The notes under the pieces are model-generated. The model had not been told where the DNA came from and searched no databases. It was given only the letters and a program-made list of their open reading frames with translations. Shown piece after piece: positions 18,480 through 26,638 of a stretch of DNA of 64,000 bases. Within the stretch, counting starts at the first letter, position 1. The number at the start of each line of letters is the position of its first letter. Both the position numbers and the translations under genes were made by a program. The DNA comes from UKL13-2 sp043773745 (GTDB lineage: Bacteria > Pseudomonadota > Gammaproteobacteria > Burkholderiales > Usitatibacteraceae): assembly GCA_043773745.1 (NCBI GenBank), contig JAYVEV010000129.1:11416-75415 (forward strand), in the 5' to 3' direction.

Positions 18480-18800
18480 ATGATCGCAGTGAGATATCTT
18501 CCCCACATCCTCATCACGCTGCTGATAGCGATCCAGTATCCGCTGTGGATCGGTAAAGGCAGCTGGTTACGGGTGTGGGATATGTCCAAACAAGTCGATC
18601 TGCAAAAAGAAAAAAATATCAAACTCGCCACCCGCAATGCGGGGCTGGATGCCGAAGTGCGCGATCTGAAACAGGGCATCGATGCGGTTGAAGAGCGCGC
18701 CCGGGTTGAGCTTGGGATGATCAAGGCTGATGAAACCTTTTATCAAATCATTGATAAAACGAAGTCGGGCACCAACACAAAAACCAAGAGAAAACCCTAG
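18480..18800 (+). CDS. ftsB: Cell division protein FtsB
   Basis: A 106-residue bitopic protein with one N-terminal membrane helix (about residues 6-24), then a leucine/lysine coiled coil (QVDLQKEKNIKLATRNAGLDAEV) and the conserved EERARVELGMIKADETFYQII. FtsB joins FtsL and FtsQ in the divisome and helps activate septal peptidoglycan synthesis. Position directly after eno is the standard location. Confidence 0.92.
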   Translation: MIAVRYLPHILITLLIAIQYPLWIGKGSWLRVWDMSKQVDLQKEKNIKLATRNAGLDAEVRDLKQGIDAVEERARVELGMIKADETFYQIIDKTKSGTNTKTKRKP

Positions 18801-18869
18801 TATAGACGGGGTTCTTGAGGCCTTTTATGTCCAAGAGCCGCGCCAGTAAACGAGTTTAAAATTTTGTTT

Positions 18870-19235
18870 ATGAACATTGCCGCCATCAAAAAATTCTGCG
18901 ATTCACTGCCCTGCGCAAAAAGCGAAACCAAGTGGGAAGTCGATCATGTTTACACCATCGGTGCAAAAATGTTTGCGGTGGCGATGATCGATCGCAAAGG
19001 GCAGCCCTTTGTCTCGTTCAAGGTCGATGACGATCTTTTTTTACAAATCTCGGATCGCCCCGGCTTCATCCCCGCCCCCTACCTGGCCCGCGCAAAATGG
19101 GTACAGGTGACAGATCTTCGCCAGGTTGGTGATGTTGAACTGAAGGCGCTGCTGCGCCGCTCCTATGATTTGGTCACCGCAAAGCTGACACGAAAATTGC
19201 GCGCCGAGCTGGGTTTGTCCGAGCCTCTAAAATGA
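18870..19235 (+). CDS. MmcQ/YjbR family protein
   Basis: A 121-residue protein of the YjbR/CyaY-like fold, recognised by an N-terminal FCDSLPCAKSETKW block, a central KMFAVAMIDRKGQPFVSFKV strand pair, and a C-terminal LLRRSYDLVTAKLTRK helix. Family members are thought to bind DNA but have no firm function. ATG 18870 is used rather than the in-frame TTG six bases upstream. Its stop overlaps the greB start by four bases, so translation is coupled. Confidence 0.82.
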   Translation: MNIAAIKKFCDSLPCAKSETKWEVDHVYTIGAKMFAVAMIDRKGQPFVSFKVDDDLFLQISDRPGFIPAPYLARAKWVQVTDLRQVGDVELKALLRRSYDLVTAKLTRKLRAELGLSEPLK

Positions 19236-19861
19236 GTAAAGCTTTCACCAAAGAAAACGATGAAGTCGACGATGATGACGTCGAGGCCGGTATGCCGCCG
19301 ATACCCGCCGGTAGTAAAAACTACATCACGCCCGGTGGTCACAAGCGACTGAAAGACGAGTTCACCTACTTGCTACACAAAGAACGCCCGGCGGTCACAT
19401 CCGCCGTTTCGTGGGCGGCCAAAAATGGCGATCGCAGCGAAAATGCCGATTACCAATACGGCAAAAAGCGTCTGCGCGAAATCGATAAACGTCTGCGTTT
19501 TTTAACCAAACGATTAGACAATGCCGAAGTCGTTGACCCTGCCGCGCCACGCGAGGACGATGCAGCCGAACGCGTTTTTTTTGGCGCCACCGTTACCTAC
19601 TCGAATCAGGCAGGCGAAGAAAAAACCGTGACCATTGTTGGTATCGACGAACTGGATTTGCCGCGTCATTACATCACCTGGATATCGCCATTGGCGCGAA
19701 CCCTGATGAAAACGAAAGAGGGCGATACTGTGGTTCTGAATGCCCCGGGTGGGCGTGAGGAGCTGGATATTGTGGCCGTCGAATATCGCGCCATCCACAC
19801 CGATGATTTTGTCCCGCAGGCGCCGATTAGTTTGAATGCGGTTAGGTTGGCTGAGGGCTAA
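19232..19861 (+). CDS. greB: Transcription elongation factor GreB
   Basis: The 209-residue protein has an acidic N-terminal extension (DEVDDDDVEAG) before the Gre coiled-coil domain ITPGGHKRLKDEFTYLLHKERP and NGDRSENADYQYGKKRLREID, the last part typical of GreB rather than GreA. A C-terminal FKBP-like domain follows (VFFGATVTYSN, ISPLARTLMKTKEGDTV). Gre factors stimulate transcript cleavage in backtracked RNA polymerase through the two acidic tip residues. The start overlaps the upstream YjbR-like gene by ATGA. Confidence 0.92.
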   Translation: MSKAFTKENDEVDDDDVEAGMPPIPAGSKNYITPGGHKRLKDEFTYLLHKERPAVTSAVSWAAKNGDRSENADYQYGKKRLREIDKRLRFLTKRLDNAEVVDPAAPREDDAAERVFFGATVTYSNQAGEEKTVTIVGIDELDLPRHYITWISPLARTLMKTKEGDTVVLNAPGGREELDIVAVEYRAIHTDDFVPQAPISLNAVRLAEG

Positions 19862-19926
19862 AGCCTACGGCTAGTGATGAAATTACCAGGCTAAAGTTAA
19901 GGTGGATACCCGCGCACCGACGTTGC

Positions 19927-20277
19927 TTACAGCAACTCAACCCCAAACCGCCGCATCATTAGCGCAAACAGGCCAAAGCAAACAACGGTAATGACGATGC
20001 ACGCCAACAACGCTGGCCAGAAGCCGAAGCGGGGCAGCAGCAGCGGAAAAATCAGGAACATCGGCAGCGTTGGCAGCACATACCAGAACGTGTACCACGC
20101 ATGGTTCGCGATTTTTTCCTGTGGCTGACCTTCAACGTAAAGCCAGATTAGCGCGAGGAAAGTAACCAGCGGCAGTGCGGCGACAAAACCGCCCAGCCGG
20201 TCGCTGCGCTTGGCCAGCTCGGAGATGAGCACGACCACTGCGGCGGTAATGAAATATTTTGTGATCAGCCACACCAT
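19927..20277 (-). CDS. DUF3147 family small membrane protein
   Basis: A 116-residue protein with four predicted membrane segments and the family opening WLITKYFITAAVVVLISELAKRSDRLG followed by ALPLVTFLALIWLYVEGQ. Start at 20277 matches family length; upstream in-frame ATGs would extend into the neighbouring gene. Function unknown. It lies 13 bases after the dehydrogenase gene at 20291 and is probably co-transcribed with it. Confidence 0.8.
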   Translation of the reverse strand: MVWLITKYFITAAVVVLISELAKRSDRLGGFVAALPLVTFLALIWLYVEGQPQEKIANHAWYTFWYVLPTLPMFLIFPLLLPRFGFWPALLACIVITVVCFGLFALMMRRFGVELL

Positions 20278-20290
20278 GATGGGGTCGGCC

Positions 20291-21208
20291 CTAGCTGGCA
20301 TCGTCGTTTCGTGCCACCGCATGCCCGCCAAACCCCTTACGCATCATCGCCAATAATTTTGCGCTGTAGTCATCTTCGCCCTGGCTGGCGAAGCGTGACA
20401 TGAGCGCCAACGACATGACTGGCGTGGGTACACCGAGCTCTATCGCTTCGAGTGCGGTCCAGCGGCCTTCGCCAGAATCGGGCACCACCGGCGCCACGCC
20501 GTCCAGTGCGCGGTCAACTTTCAAAAAATCAGCGGTTAAGTCGAGCAGCCATGAGCGCAGCACGCTGCCGTTTCGCCAGGTTTCCGCGATCGCGGCAATG
20601 TCCAGATCGAATTCGCGTTTGGCGCTCATTAAAGAGAAACCTTCGGCATAGGCTTGCATCATCGCGTATTCAATACCATTGTGAACCATCTTCGTAAAGT
20701 GTCCTGCACCAGAAGGCCCGCAGTGCAGCCACTGGTTGGAATGGGGTGCTAGGCCATTCAGCACACGCTCGATCCGTTTGACCGCCAGCGCCTCACCGCC
20801 GAGCATGAGGCAGTAACCATTTGCCTCGCCGTGGATACCACCAGATACACCCGCATCGACGAGTGAGATGCCCGCTTCACGAAGCGCCTCGGCCTCGGTA
20901 ACGCTCTGTTTGTAAAAGTGATTGGCGCCGTTGACAATGAGATCACCCGGCGCGAGTTTGAGACGCAGCTCTTCGAGAGTGGCATGGGTTACTTTGCCCG
21001 CGGGCAGCATCAGCCAGATGATGCGTGGCGCGGGCATGGCGTTCAGCAAAGAATCAAGTGAGTACGCGCCATCAAAGCCGGGCACATTGATCAAGGCATC
21101 GACTGATTTACCGTCCGCATCATAGCCAACCACATGAATATCTGCGCGGCAAAGCTTGCTTGCCATCGCGCCACCCATACGACCCAATCCAACCATGCCG
21201 ATTTGCAT
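20291..21208 (-). CDS. gndA: 6-phosphogluconate dehydrogenase, short decarboxylating type
   Basis: From ATG 21208 (AAGGAA ribosome-binding site) the protein is 305 residues, the size of the short NAD-preferring Gnd group rather than the 470-residue enterobacterial form. It has the Rossmann GMVGLGRMGGAMA at residues 4-16, the substrate-binding GVSGGIHGEANGYCLMLGG and the catalytic HFTKMVHNGIEYAMMQAYAEG. It would convert 6-phosphogluconate to ribulose-5-phosphate with CO2 release. Zwf and Pgl are not in the window, so other beta-hydroxyacid substrates cannot be ruled out. Confidence 0.85.
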   Translation of the reverse strand: MQIGMVGLGRMGGAMASKLCRADIHVVGYDADGKSVDALINVPGFDGAYSLDSLLNAMPAPRIIWLMLPAGKVTHATLEELRLKLAPGDLIVNGANHFYKQSVTEAEALREAGISLVDAGVSGGIHGEANGYCLMLGGEALAVKRIERVLNGLAPHSNQWLHCGPSGAGHFTKMVHNGIEYAMMQAYAEGFSLMSAKREFDLDIAAIAETWRNGSVLRSWLLDLTADFLKVDRALDGVAPVVPDSGEGRWTALEAIELGVPTPVMSLALMSRFASQGEDDYSAKLLAMMRKGFGGHAVARNDDAS

Positions 21209-21438
21209 CTGAAATTCCTTTGGTGTTTGGTGAATCGACTTCTCTGGAGTGCGGTACCAACCGAGATGAAAATCGAATTGCGCTTGAATGATTGGGCGCA
21301 TGAAAGATGTCGTATTCTAGCAAGCCTGCGGGACACGGGACGACAAGCTTGCGGCGCACAGGGCGGCAAACTTGTGCTACCAAGGCCCGGCTCTGGGATA
21401 ATTGTAGTACGTTAGAATTTTTCAATGATAGGGTATCA

Positions 21439-22452
21439 ATGCGATTTTCAATTTTTGGTTCAACCTTCCGCTCTGGTCAGGCATGCATCGCAAGCTTGGC
21501 GGCGTTGGCGGGTATTGGTATGGGCTTGGGCCTATATGGGCTGCCGTCATTGGCCCAGACACAGATCCCCGCTCCCGATGCAGCTTACGATCCGACCAAG
21601 CCTGCGCCCAAGCAGGCGGAAGAATTCATCAAAGCGGGTGAGAAAAAATCATTTATCTGGGAAATTAAATCCAGCACGAACACCATCTTTTTATTCGGCA
21701 CCATCCATGTGGGCAAGAAAAGTTTTTATCCGCTGCCGCCCGTTGTCGAGGATGCATTCAAGCGATCTGGCAAGCTGGTGTTGGAGGCGGATATTTCCAA
21801 CACAGACGGTACAGCGGATATCGGCAAGCTGATTGCCTATACGCCACCTGATTCGCTGGAAAAGCATATTCCTGCACCGCTTTTAGTGCGGTTGAAACAG
21901 CAAGCTAGCCGTCTCAAACTGCCGCAGGATAGCATCAAGCAAATGAAACCGTTTTTGGCCGGCGGAATGCTGTCGATTTCTGAATTCACGCGCCTTGGTT
22001 ACGACATGAATCTCGGCGTGGAGGCCTACCTCATCGCAATGGCGAGAGAGAGCAAAAAACCGGTGCTGGAACTGGAGTCGCAGCTTGGCCAGATCAATAT
22101 GCTTAATGATATGCCGCCTGCCTTGCAGGAGGCTTTCCTTGAAAACGCCATTGCCACGCTTGAGGCGGACAAGTCGGCAGATCAGGTAACAGGCATGGTC
22201 AATGCATGGCAAAGCGGTGATGTGAAGCTGATGCAAGATGTGACCGCCGATGTAACCAAGAATGCGCGTATGAGCACTGAACTAGATGAAGTACTGCTGT
22301 ATAACCGCCATGCCGATATGCTGAAAAAAATCGAGGGCTATTTGACCGACGATAAAGCTTATTTCGTCGCGGTGGGTTCGCTGCATTTGGTCGGGCCGCG
22401 CGGCTTGATCGAGCAATTGAAAATGAAGGGTTATAAGGTGAGGCAGCTATGA
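21439..22452 (+). CDS. TraB/GumN family exported protein
   Basis: Starting at ATG 21439, the 337-residue protein has a signal peptide (to SLAQTQ) and the TraB/GumN/PrgY pattern: FLFGTIHVGKKSFYPLP near the mature N-terminus, a conserved glutamate-bearing KPVLELESQLGQI, and FVAVGSLHLVGPRGL near the end. The family contains Tiki-like metalloproteases with paired GxxH motifs (GTIH and GSLH here). Its biological substrate is unknown. The stop overlaps the start of the TPP enzyme gene by four bases. Confidence 0.85.
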   Translation: MRFSIFGSTFRSGQACIASLAALAGIGMGLGLYGLPSLAQTQIPAPDAAYDPTKPAPKQAEEFIKAGEKKSFIWEIKSSTNTIFLFGTIHVGKKSFYPLPPVVEDAFKRSGKLVLEADISNTDGTADIGKLIAYTPPDSLEKHIPAPLLVRLKQQASRLKLPQDSIKQMKPFLAGGMLSISEFTRLGYDMNLGVEAYLIAMARESKKPVLELESQLGQINMLNDMPPALQEAFLENAIATLEADKSADQVTGMVNAWQSGDVKLMQDVTADVTKNARMSTELDEVLLYNRHADMLKKIEGYLTDDKAYFVAVGSLHLVGPRGLIEQLKMKGYKVRQL

Positions 22453-24191
22453 GTGCGGTAGTGGAGAATGCAAAGACTGCAATGACCCCCCCCCCGCGCA
22501 ACGGCGGGCAAATTCTGGTTGATCAGCTTAAAATTCACGACGTAGATATGGCTTTTTGTGTGCCGGGTGAAAGCTATTTGCCAGTGCTCGATGCGCTGTA
22601 TAAAACCCGCGACAGGATCAAGCTCATCACCACCCGCCATGAAGGTGGTGCAGTCAATATGGCCGAGGCGTACGGCAAATTAACCGGTAATCCGGGAATT
22701 TGCATGGTCACGCGCGGACCGGGCGCGACTAATGCGTCAATCGGTGTGCACACCGCGTTTCAGGATTCAACGCCGATGATTTTATTTATCGGCCAAGTCG
22801 GCAGTGATTTTATTGAGCGCGAAGCGTTCCAAGAAATCGATTACCGCCGCATGTTTGGGCAGATGGCGAAATGGGTTGCGCAAATTGATCGTGCCGATCG
22901 TATTCCAGAATTTATTGCCCGCGCCTTTCAGGTGGCCACGAGTGGCCGCATGGGGCCCGTGGTGTTGGCATTGCCGGAAGATACCCTGTCGAGCGTGGTT
23001 GAGGTCGCCGATGCATTGAAATATCAACATGGTCAGGCCAATGCCGCTATTGGTCCATCGCCCGGAGAGTCAGCGCTGGCGAGGATTTCCGGCCTGTTGG
23101 CAGAAGCAGAGCGGCCATTTGTGATGGTCGGGGGCAGCGGTTGGGGTGTGGCGGCGTGCGCCGATTTACAGCATTTTGCCGAGACGCAAAATCTGCCGAT
23201 TGGCTGTACCTTCCGCTTCCAGGATTTGCTGGATAACGAGCATCCCAACTACGCGGGTGATGTCGGTATCGGTATTAACCCCAAGCTGGCGGCGAGAATT
23301 AAAGAGGCCGATGTGGTGCTGTGTATCGGCGCGCGTTTGGGGGAGATGACTACCGGCGGCTACACCTTGTTTGAGTCGCCGATTCCGCGCCAACGGCTGA
23401 TTCATGTCCATGCGGGTGCGGAGGAATTGGGCCGCGTTTATCAAGCTGAGCTGATGGTTAATTCAACTGTCTCTGCATTTGCCCGCGCCATTGCTGCCAT
23501 GCCACGTGTGACCAAGGCCAGCATTGATGTGCGCACAACTGAGGCCAGGCGTGAATATAGCGAGTGGCAAGACCGTCGCGAAACCCCTGGCGCGGTGCAA
23601 ATGTGGGATGTGATGCAGCATTTAAAATCGGTGTTACCGCGCGATGCCATTCTTACCAACGGCGCGGGCAATTACGCCAGCTGGGTGCATCGCTTTTATC
23701 GTTACGGTGGCTTTCGCACGCAGCTGGCACCGACCTCAGGGGCGATGGGCTATGGCGTGCCCGCCGCGATCGCGGCGAAGGCGGTGTACCCGCAACGCAC
23801 CGTGGTTTGTTTTGCCGGTGACGGCTGTTTTTTGATGACCGGCCAAGAACTGGCAACAGTAATGCAGTACCAGCTCAACGTGATTTTTATTGTGGTGAAT
23901 AACGGTATGTACGGCACCATCCGCATGCATCAGGAGCGTGAATTTCCGGGTCATGTGCACGGCACTGCGCTGGTCAATCCCGATTTTGCGGCCTTTGCCA
24001 AATCATTCGGCGCGTACGGCGAGGTTGTGGAAAAAACCTCAGAATTTGCCGCCGCGTTTGAGCGCGCAATAAAGGCCGCTAGGCCCGCCCTAATTGAGGT
24101 CCGCATTGATGCGGAAGCAATTACCCCCAACGCCACCTTAAGTGCGATCCGCGCGGCCGGCGAAGCGGCGATGGCAGCTAAGGAACTGTAG
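22449..24191 (+). CDS. Thiamine-diphosphate-dependent enzyme, acetolactate-synthase-like
   Basis: The 580-residue protein has the three TPP-enzyme domains: an N-terminal PYR domain with catalytic Glu65 (TRHEGGAVNMAEAYG), a central domain, and a C-terminal domain with the GDG...NN cofactor motif (AGDGCFLMTGQ to VVNNGMYG). It resembles the IlvB/oxalyl-CoA decarboxylase/sulfoacetaldehyde acetyltransferase superfamily but has no adjacent ilvN small subunit, so a catabolic decarboxylase or carboligase is more likely than branched-chain synthesis. A C10 run at 22486-22495 encodes Thr-Pro-Pro-Pro just inside the gene and is a potential slippage site. Coupled to the TraB/GumN gene. Confidence 0.85.
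   Translation: MSAVVENAKTAMTPPPRNGGQILVDQLKIHDVDMAFCVPGESYLPVLDALYKTRDRIKLITTRHEGGAVNMAEAYGKLTGNPGICMVTRGPGATNASIGVHTAFQDSTPMILFIGQVGSDFIEREAFQEIDYRRMFGQMAKWVAQIDRADRIPEFIARAFQVATSGRMGPVVLALPEDTLSSVVEVADALKYQHGQANAAIGPSPGESALARISGLLAEAERPFVMVGGSGWGVAACADLQHFAETQNLPIGCTFRFQDLLDNEHPNYAGDVGIGINPKLAARIKEADVVLCIGARLGEMTTGGYTLFESPIPRQRLIHVHAGAEELGRVYQAELMVNSTVSAFARAIAAMPRVTKASIDVRTTEARREYSEWQDRRETPGAVQMWDVMQHLKSVLPRDAILTNGAGNYASWVHRFYRYGGFRTQLAPTSGAMGYGVPAAIAAKAVYPQRTVVCFAGDGCFLMTGQELATVMQYQLNVIFIVVNNGMYGTIRMHQEREFPGHVHGTALVNPDFAAFAKSFGAYGEVVEKTSEFAAAFERAIKAARPALIEVRIDAEAITPNATLSAIRAAGEAAMAAKEL
22486..22495 (+). repeat. C10 mononucleotide tract in the 5' coding region of the TPP enzyme
   Basis: Ten consecutive cytosines occur about 13 codons into the gene. 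A one-base change would shift the frame before any catalytic domain. Confidence 0.9.
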
Positions 24192-24212
24192 CAACCTACC
24201 AATGCCCATAAA

Positions 24213-24238
24213 AAAGGCTCCGGTTGCCCGGAGCCTTG
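24213..24238 (-). terminator. Minus-oriented intrinsic terminator
   Basis: AAGGCTCCGG / CCGGAGCCTT stem with GCAA loop read on the minus strand, followed by TTTTTT. The T-tract exists on that strand only. Confidence 0.7.
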
Positions 24239-24246
24239 AAAAGTAC

Positions 24247-24266
24247 CACTCACTCACTCACTCACT
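24247..24266. repeat. Tetranucleotide repeat (CACT)5
   Basis: Five perfect tandem CACT units lie immediately beside the terminator hairpin. Confidence 0.9.
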
Positions 24267-24508
24267 TCAGGGAACAACACTCACTACAAACATCAACAAT
24301 CACTAATTAGTCGTCAGTGGCATAAATTAGTTCATAAGTTTTTCTACTGCGTTGCAACAAATTTGCTGTTGAGAGGAGACCAGCGATCATGTTTGCGTTG
24401 CTGAGGTATCACGGCAAAAAAAAGTTCTGAAATAAAATCAAATACTTGCCGATTCCTGGCTGTTTTTACGCCGCACCCCCAAGTTGTGAATTTTCGCCGG
24501 TAAAAGCG

Positions 24509-24536
24509 CTTGAAAAATAAAATCCAGCCCCCATTT
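24509..24536 (+). promoter_or_regulatory. Sigma-32 (RpoH) heat-shock promoter of htpG
   Basis: CTTGAAA (24509-24515) and CCCCATTT (24529-24536) with a 13-base spacer match the heat-shock consensus very closely and lie about 75 bases before the htpG start, as expected for a heat-shock chaperone. Confidence 0.85.
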
Positions 24537-24612
24537 AATCTGAGTCAAAAATCCGCAATCTCAATCTGTCGACTACACAACAGTAAGACAGATGTTCAAT
24601 CATGGAGACAAT

Positions 24613-26538
24613 ATGGACACCACCCAAGCCCCGGCTGAAGCAGGTAATACTGCCAAAGAGACCCTGAATTTCCAAACTGAAGTTAAACAACTACTTCAGT
24701 TAATGATTCACTCGTTGTATTCCAATCGCGAAATTTTTCTGCGGGAATTGATTTCCAATGCATCCGATGCCTGTGACAAGCTGCGTTTTGAGGCCGTTAC
24801 CAATAGTGCATTATTTGAAACAGACAGCGATCTAAAAATTCGCATCGCTGTGGACAAAGCGGCGGGCACCATCACGATTACCGATAACGGTATCGGCATG
24901 TCGCGCGATGAAGTAATCGCTAATATCGGCACCATCGCAAAGTCCGGTACCAAGGAGTTTTTCTCCAAACTCACGGGCGACCAACAAAAGGATGCGCATT
25001 TGATTGGTCAATTTGGCGTCGGCTTTTATTCGGCCTTTATTGTTGCTGACAAAGTGAGCCTGACTACCCGCCGCGCCGGTGCAGCCGCCAGCGAGGCGGT
25101 TCGATGGGAGTCCGCAGGCGACGGTGAATTTACGCTGGAGGCGCTTGAGCAAACGGCGCGCGGTACCGAAGTGACCCTGCATTTGAAAGATGATGCCAAA
25201 GAATTTTTGGACGATTGGCAGATTAAATCGATTATTCGCAAATATTCCGATCATATCCAGATGCCCATCGTGATGAAAAAATCCGAATGGAATCAAGAAA
25301 AAAGCGAAAATGTTTTAACCGACAAAGATGAAACTGTCAATCGCGCCAGCGCATTATGGACCCGCGCGAAAACCGATATTACTGACGAGCAATACGAAGA
25401 ATTTTACAAGCATGTCTCGCATGATTGGGAGAAGCCGCTTGGCTGGACACATGCCCGTGTTGAAGGCAAGCAGGAGTACACGGAGCTGCTTTATATTCCC
25501 GCTAAAGCGCCGTTCGATATGTGGGATCGTGAACATAAACACGGTATCAAGCTGTATGTACGCCGCGTCTTCATCATGGATGATGCTGAGCAATTGTTGC
25601 CACGCTATTTGCGCTTTGTAAAAGGCGTGGTGGACTCGAACGATTTGCCGCTGAATGTCTCGCGCGAAATTTTGCAGCAGTCCAAAGATGTCGATGCCAT
25701 TAAAAATGGCTGCGTGAAAAAAGTGCTGGGCCTACTCGATGATTTGGCCGAAAACCAGAAAGAGAAATATACGACTTTCTGGGGGGCATTTGGCCGCGTG
25801 TTTAAAGAAGGTATTGGTGAAGACTTTGCCAACAAGGATCGAATCGCCAAGCTGAGCCGCTTTGCCTCCACGCACAATGTCGACGATGCGCAGAATGTCT
25901 CGCTCGCTGATTATGTGTCGCGCATGAAGCACGGCCAGGAGAAAATTTATTACGTTACGGGTGAAAGCTATATCGCGGCCAAAAACAGCCCGCATCTGGA
26001 AATTTTCAAGAAAAAGGGCATTGAAGTATTGCTGCTTACTGAGTCTGTTGATGAATGGTGGCTGGGCCAGTTCGAAGAGTTTGAAGACAAGAAATTGGTG
26101 TCAGTCGCAAAGGGTGATCTGGATTTGGGATCGCTCGCCGATGAGACCGAGAAAAAAGCCCAGGAACAAACGGCGGAAGAGTTGAAACCCCTGCTTGAGA
26201 AAATCAAGGCTAGCCTCGGCGAGCGCGTAAAAGATGTACGCGTGACCCACCGCCTGACAGATTCACCGGCATGCTTGGTGGTCGATGAAAACGAGTTGTC
26301 GGGTAACTTGGAACGCATGCTCAAAGCGGCAGGACAAAAAATAAACGCCAGCAAGCCGATTCTGGAAATCAATCCGACCCATCCGTTGCTGGAGAAATTA
26401 AAAGCCGGTGTCGCCGAAAATGAATTCAGCGATTGGAGCCATCTATTGTTTGAGCAATCATTGTTGGCCGAGGGTGGTCAACTTGAAGATCCGGCAGGTT
26501 TTGTGAAGCGGTTGAATACGCTGATCCTGAATCGCTAG
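24613..26538 (+). CDS. htpG: Chaperone HtpG (bacterial Hsp90)
   Basis: From ATG 24613, preceded by GGAGAC, the protein is 641 residues. It has the GHKL ATPase domain (LYSNREIFLRELISNASDACDKLR, then TDNGIGMSRDE and GQFGVGFYSAF), a middle domain with the catalytic arginine region (LPLNVSREILQQ) and a C-terminal dimerisation domain. HtpG is a homodimeric ATP-driven cytosolic chaperone. The ATG at 24592 has no ribosome-binding site and is less likely. A near-consensus sigma-32 promoter upstream predicts heat induction. Confidence 0.96.
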   Translation: MDTTQAPAEAGNTAKETLNFQTEVKQLLQLMIHSLYSNREIFLRELISNASDACDKLRFEAVTNSALFETDSDLKIRIAVDKAAGTITITDNGIGMSRDEVIANIGTIAKSGTKEFFSKLTGDQQKDAHLIGQFGVGFYSAFIVADKVSLTTRRAGAAASEAVRWESAGDGEFTLEALEQTARGTEVTLHLKDDAKEFLDDWQIKSIIRKYSDHIQMPIVMKKSEWNQEKSENVLTDKDETVNRASALWTRAKTDITDEQYEEFYKHVSHDWEKPLGWTHARVEGKQEYTELLYIPAKAPFDMWDREHKHGIKLYVRRVFIMDDAEQLLPRYLRFVKGVVDSNDLPLNVSREILQQSKDVDAIKNGCVKKVLGLLDDLAENQKEKYTTFWGAFGRVFKEGIGEDFANKDRIAKLSRFASTHNVDDAQNVSLADYVSRMKHGQEKIYYVTGESYIAAKNSPHLEIFKKKGIEVLLLTESVDEWWLGQFEEFEDKKLVSVAKGDLDLGSLADETEKKAQEQTAEELKPLLEKIKASLGERVKDVRVTHRLTDSPACLVVDENELSGNLERMLKAAGQKINASKPILEINPTHPLLEKLKAGVAENEFSDWSHLLFEQSLLAEGGQLEDPAGFVKRLNTLILNR

Positions 26539-26638
26539 GCAGCAACAAGCAATTTAACCTTTAAAAAGCAACGAACTGGCTGGAGCGCCAGCATTGGCGA
26601 GGCTTTCCACAGTATTAACTTTCATGGACATCTGAAAA

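Larger units (their letters stand above)
24205..24324 (-). ncRNA. Candidate minus-strand small RNA with intrinsic terminator
   Basis: The hairpin at 24213-24238 has a GCAA tetraloop and is followed on the minus strand by six thymines, so it terminates leftward transcription; on the plus strand there is no T-tract. No minus-strand gene lies to its right, which suggests a short untranslated RNA. A weak promoter (TTGTTG, 18 bases, TATGAA at 24331-24360) would give about 120 nucleotides. The RNA would contain an accessible GAGUGAGUGAGU stretch. This is an inference from signals alone. Confidence 0.35.
24192..24612. other. Long intergenic region upstream of htpG with terminator, tetranucleotide repeat and heat-shock promoter
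   Basis: This 421-base gap has no supported ORF. It contains a minus-oriented hairpin terminator (24205-24238), a (CACT)5 repeat (24247-24266), a possible minus-strand promoter (24331-24360) and a sigma-32 promoter for htpG (24509-24536). Confidence 0.7.
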
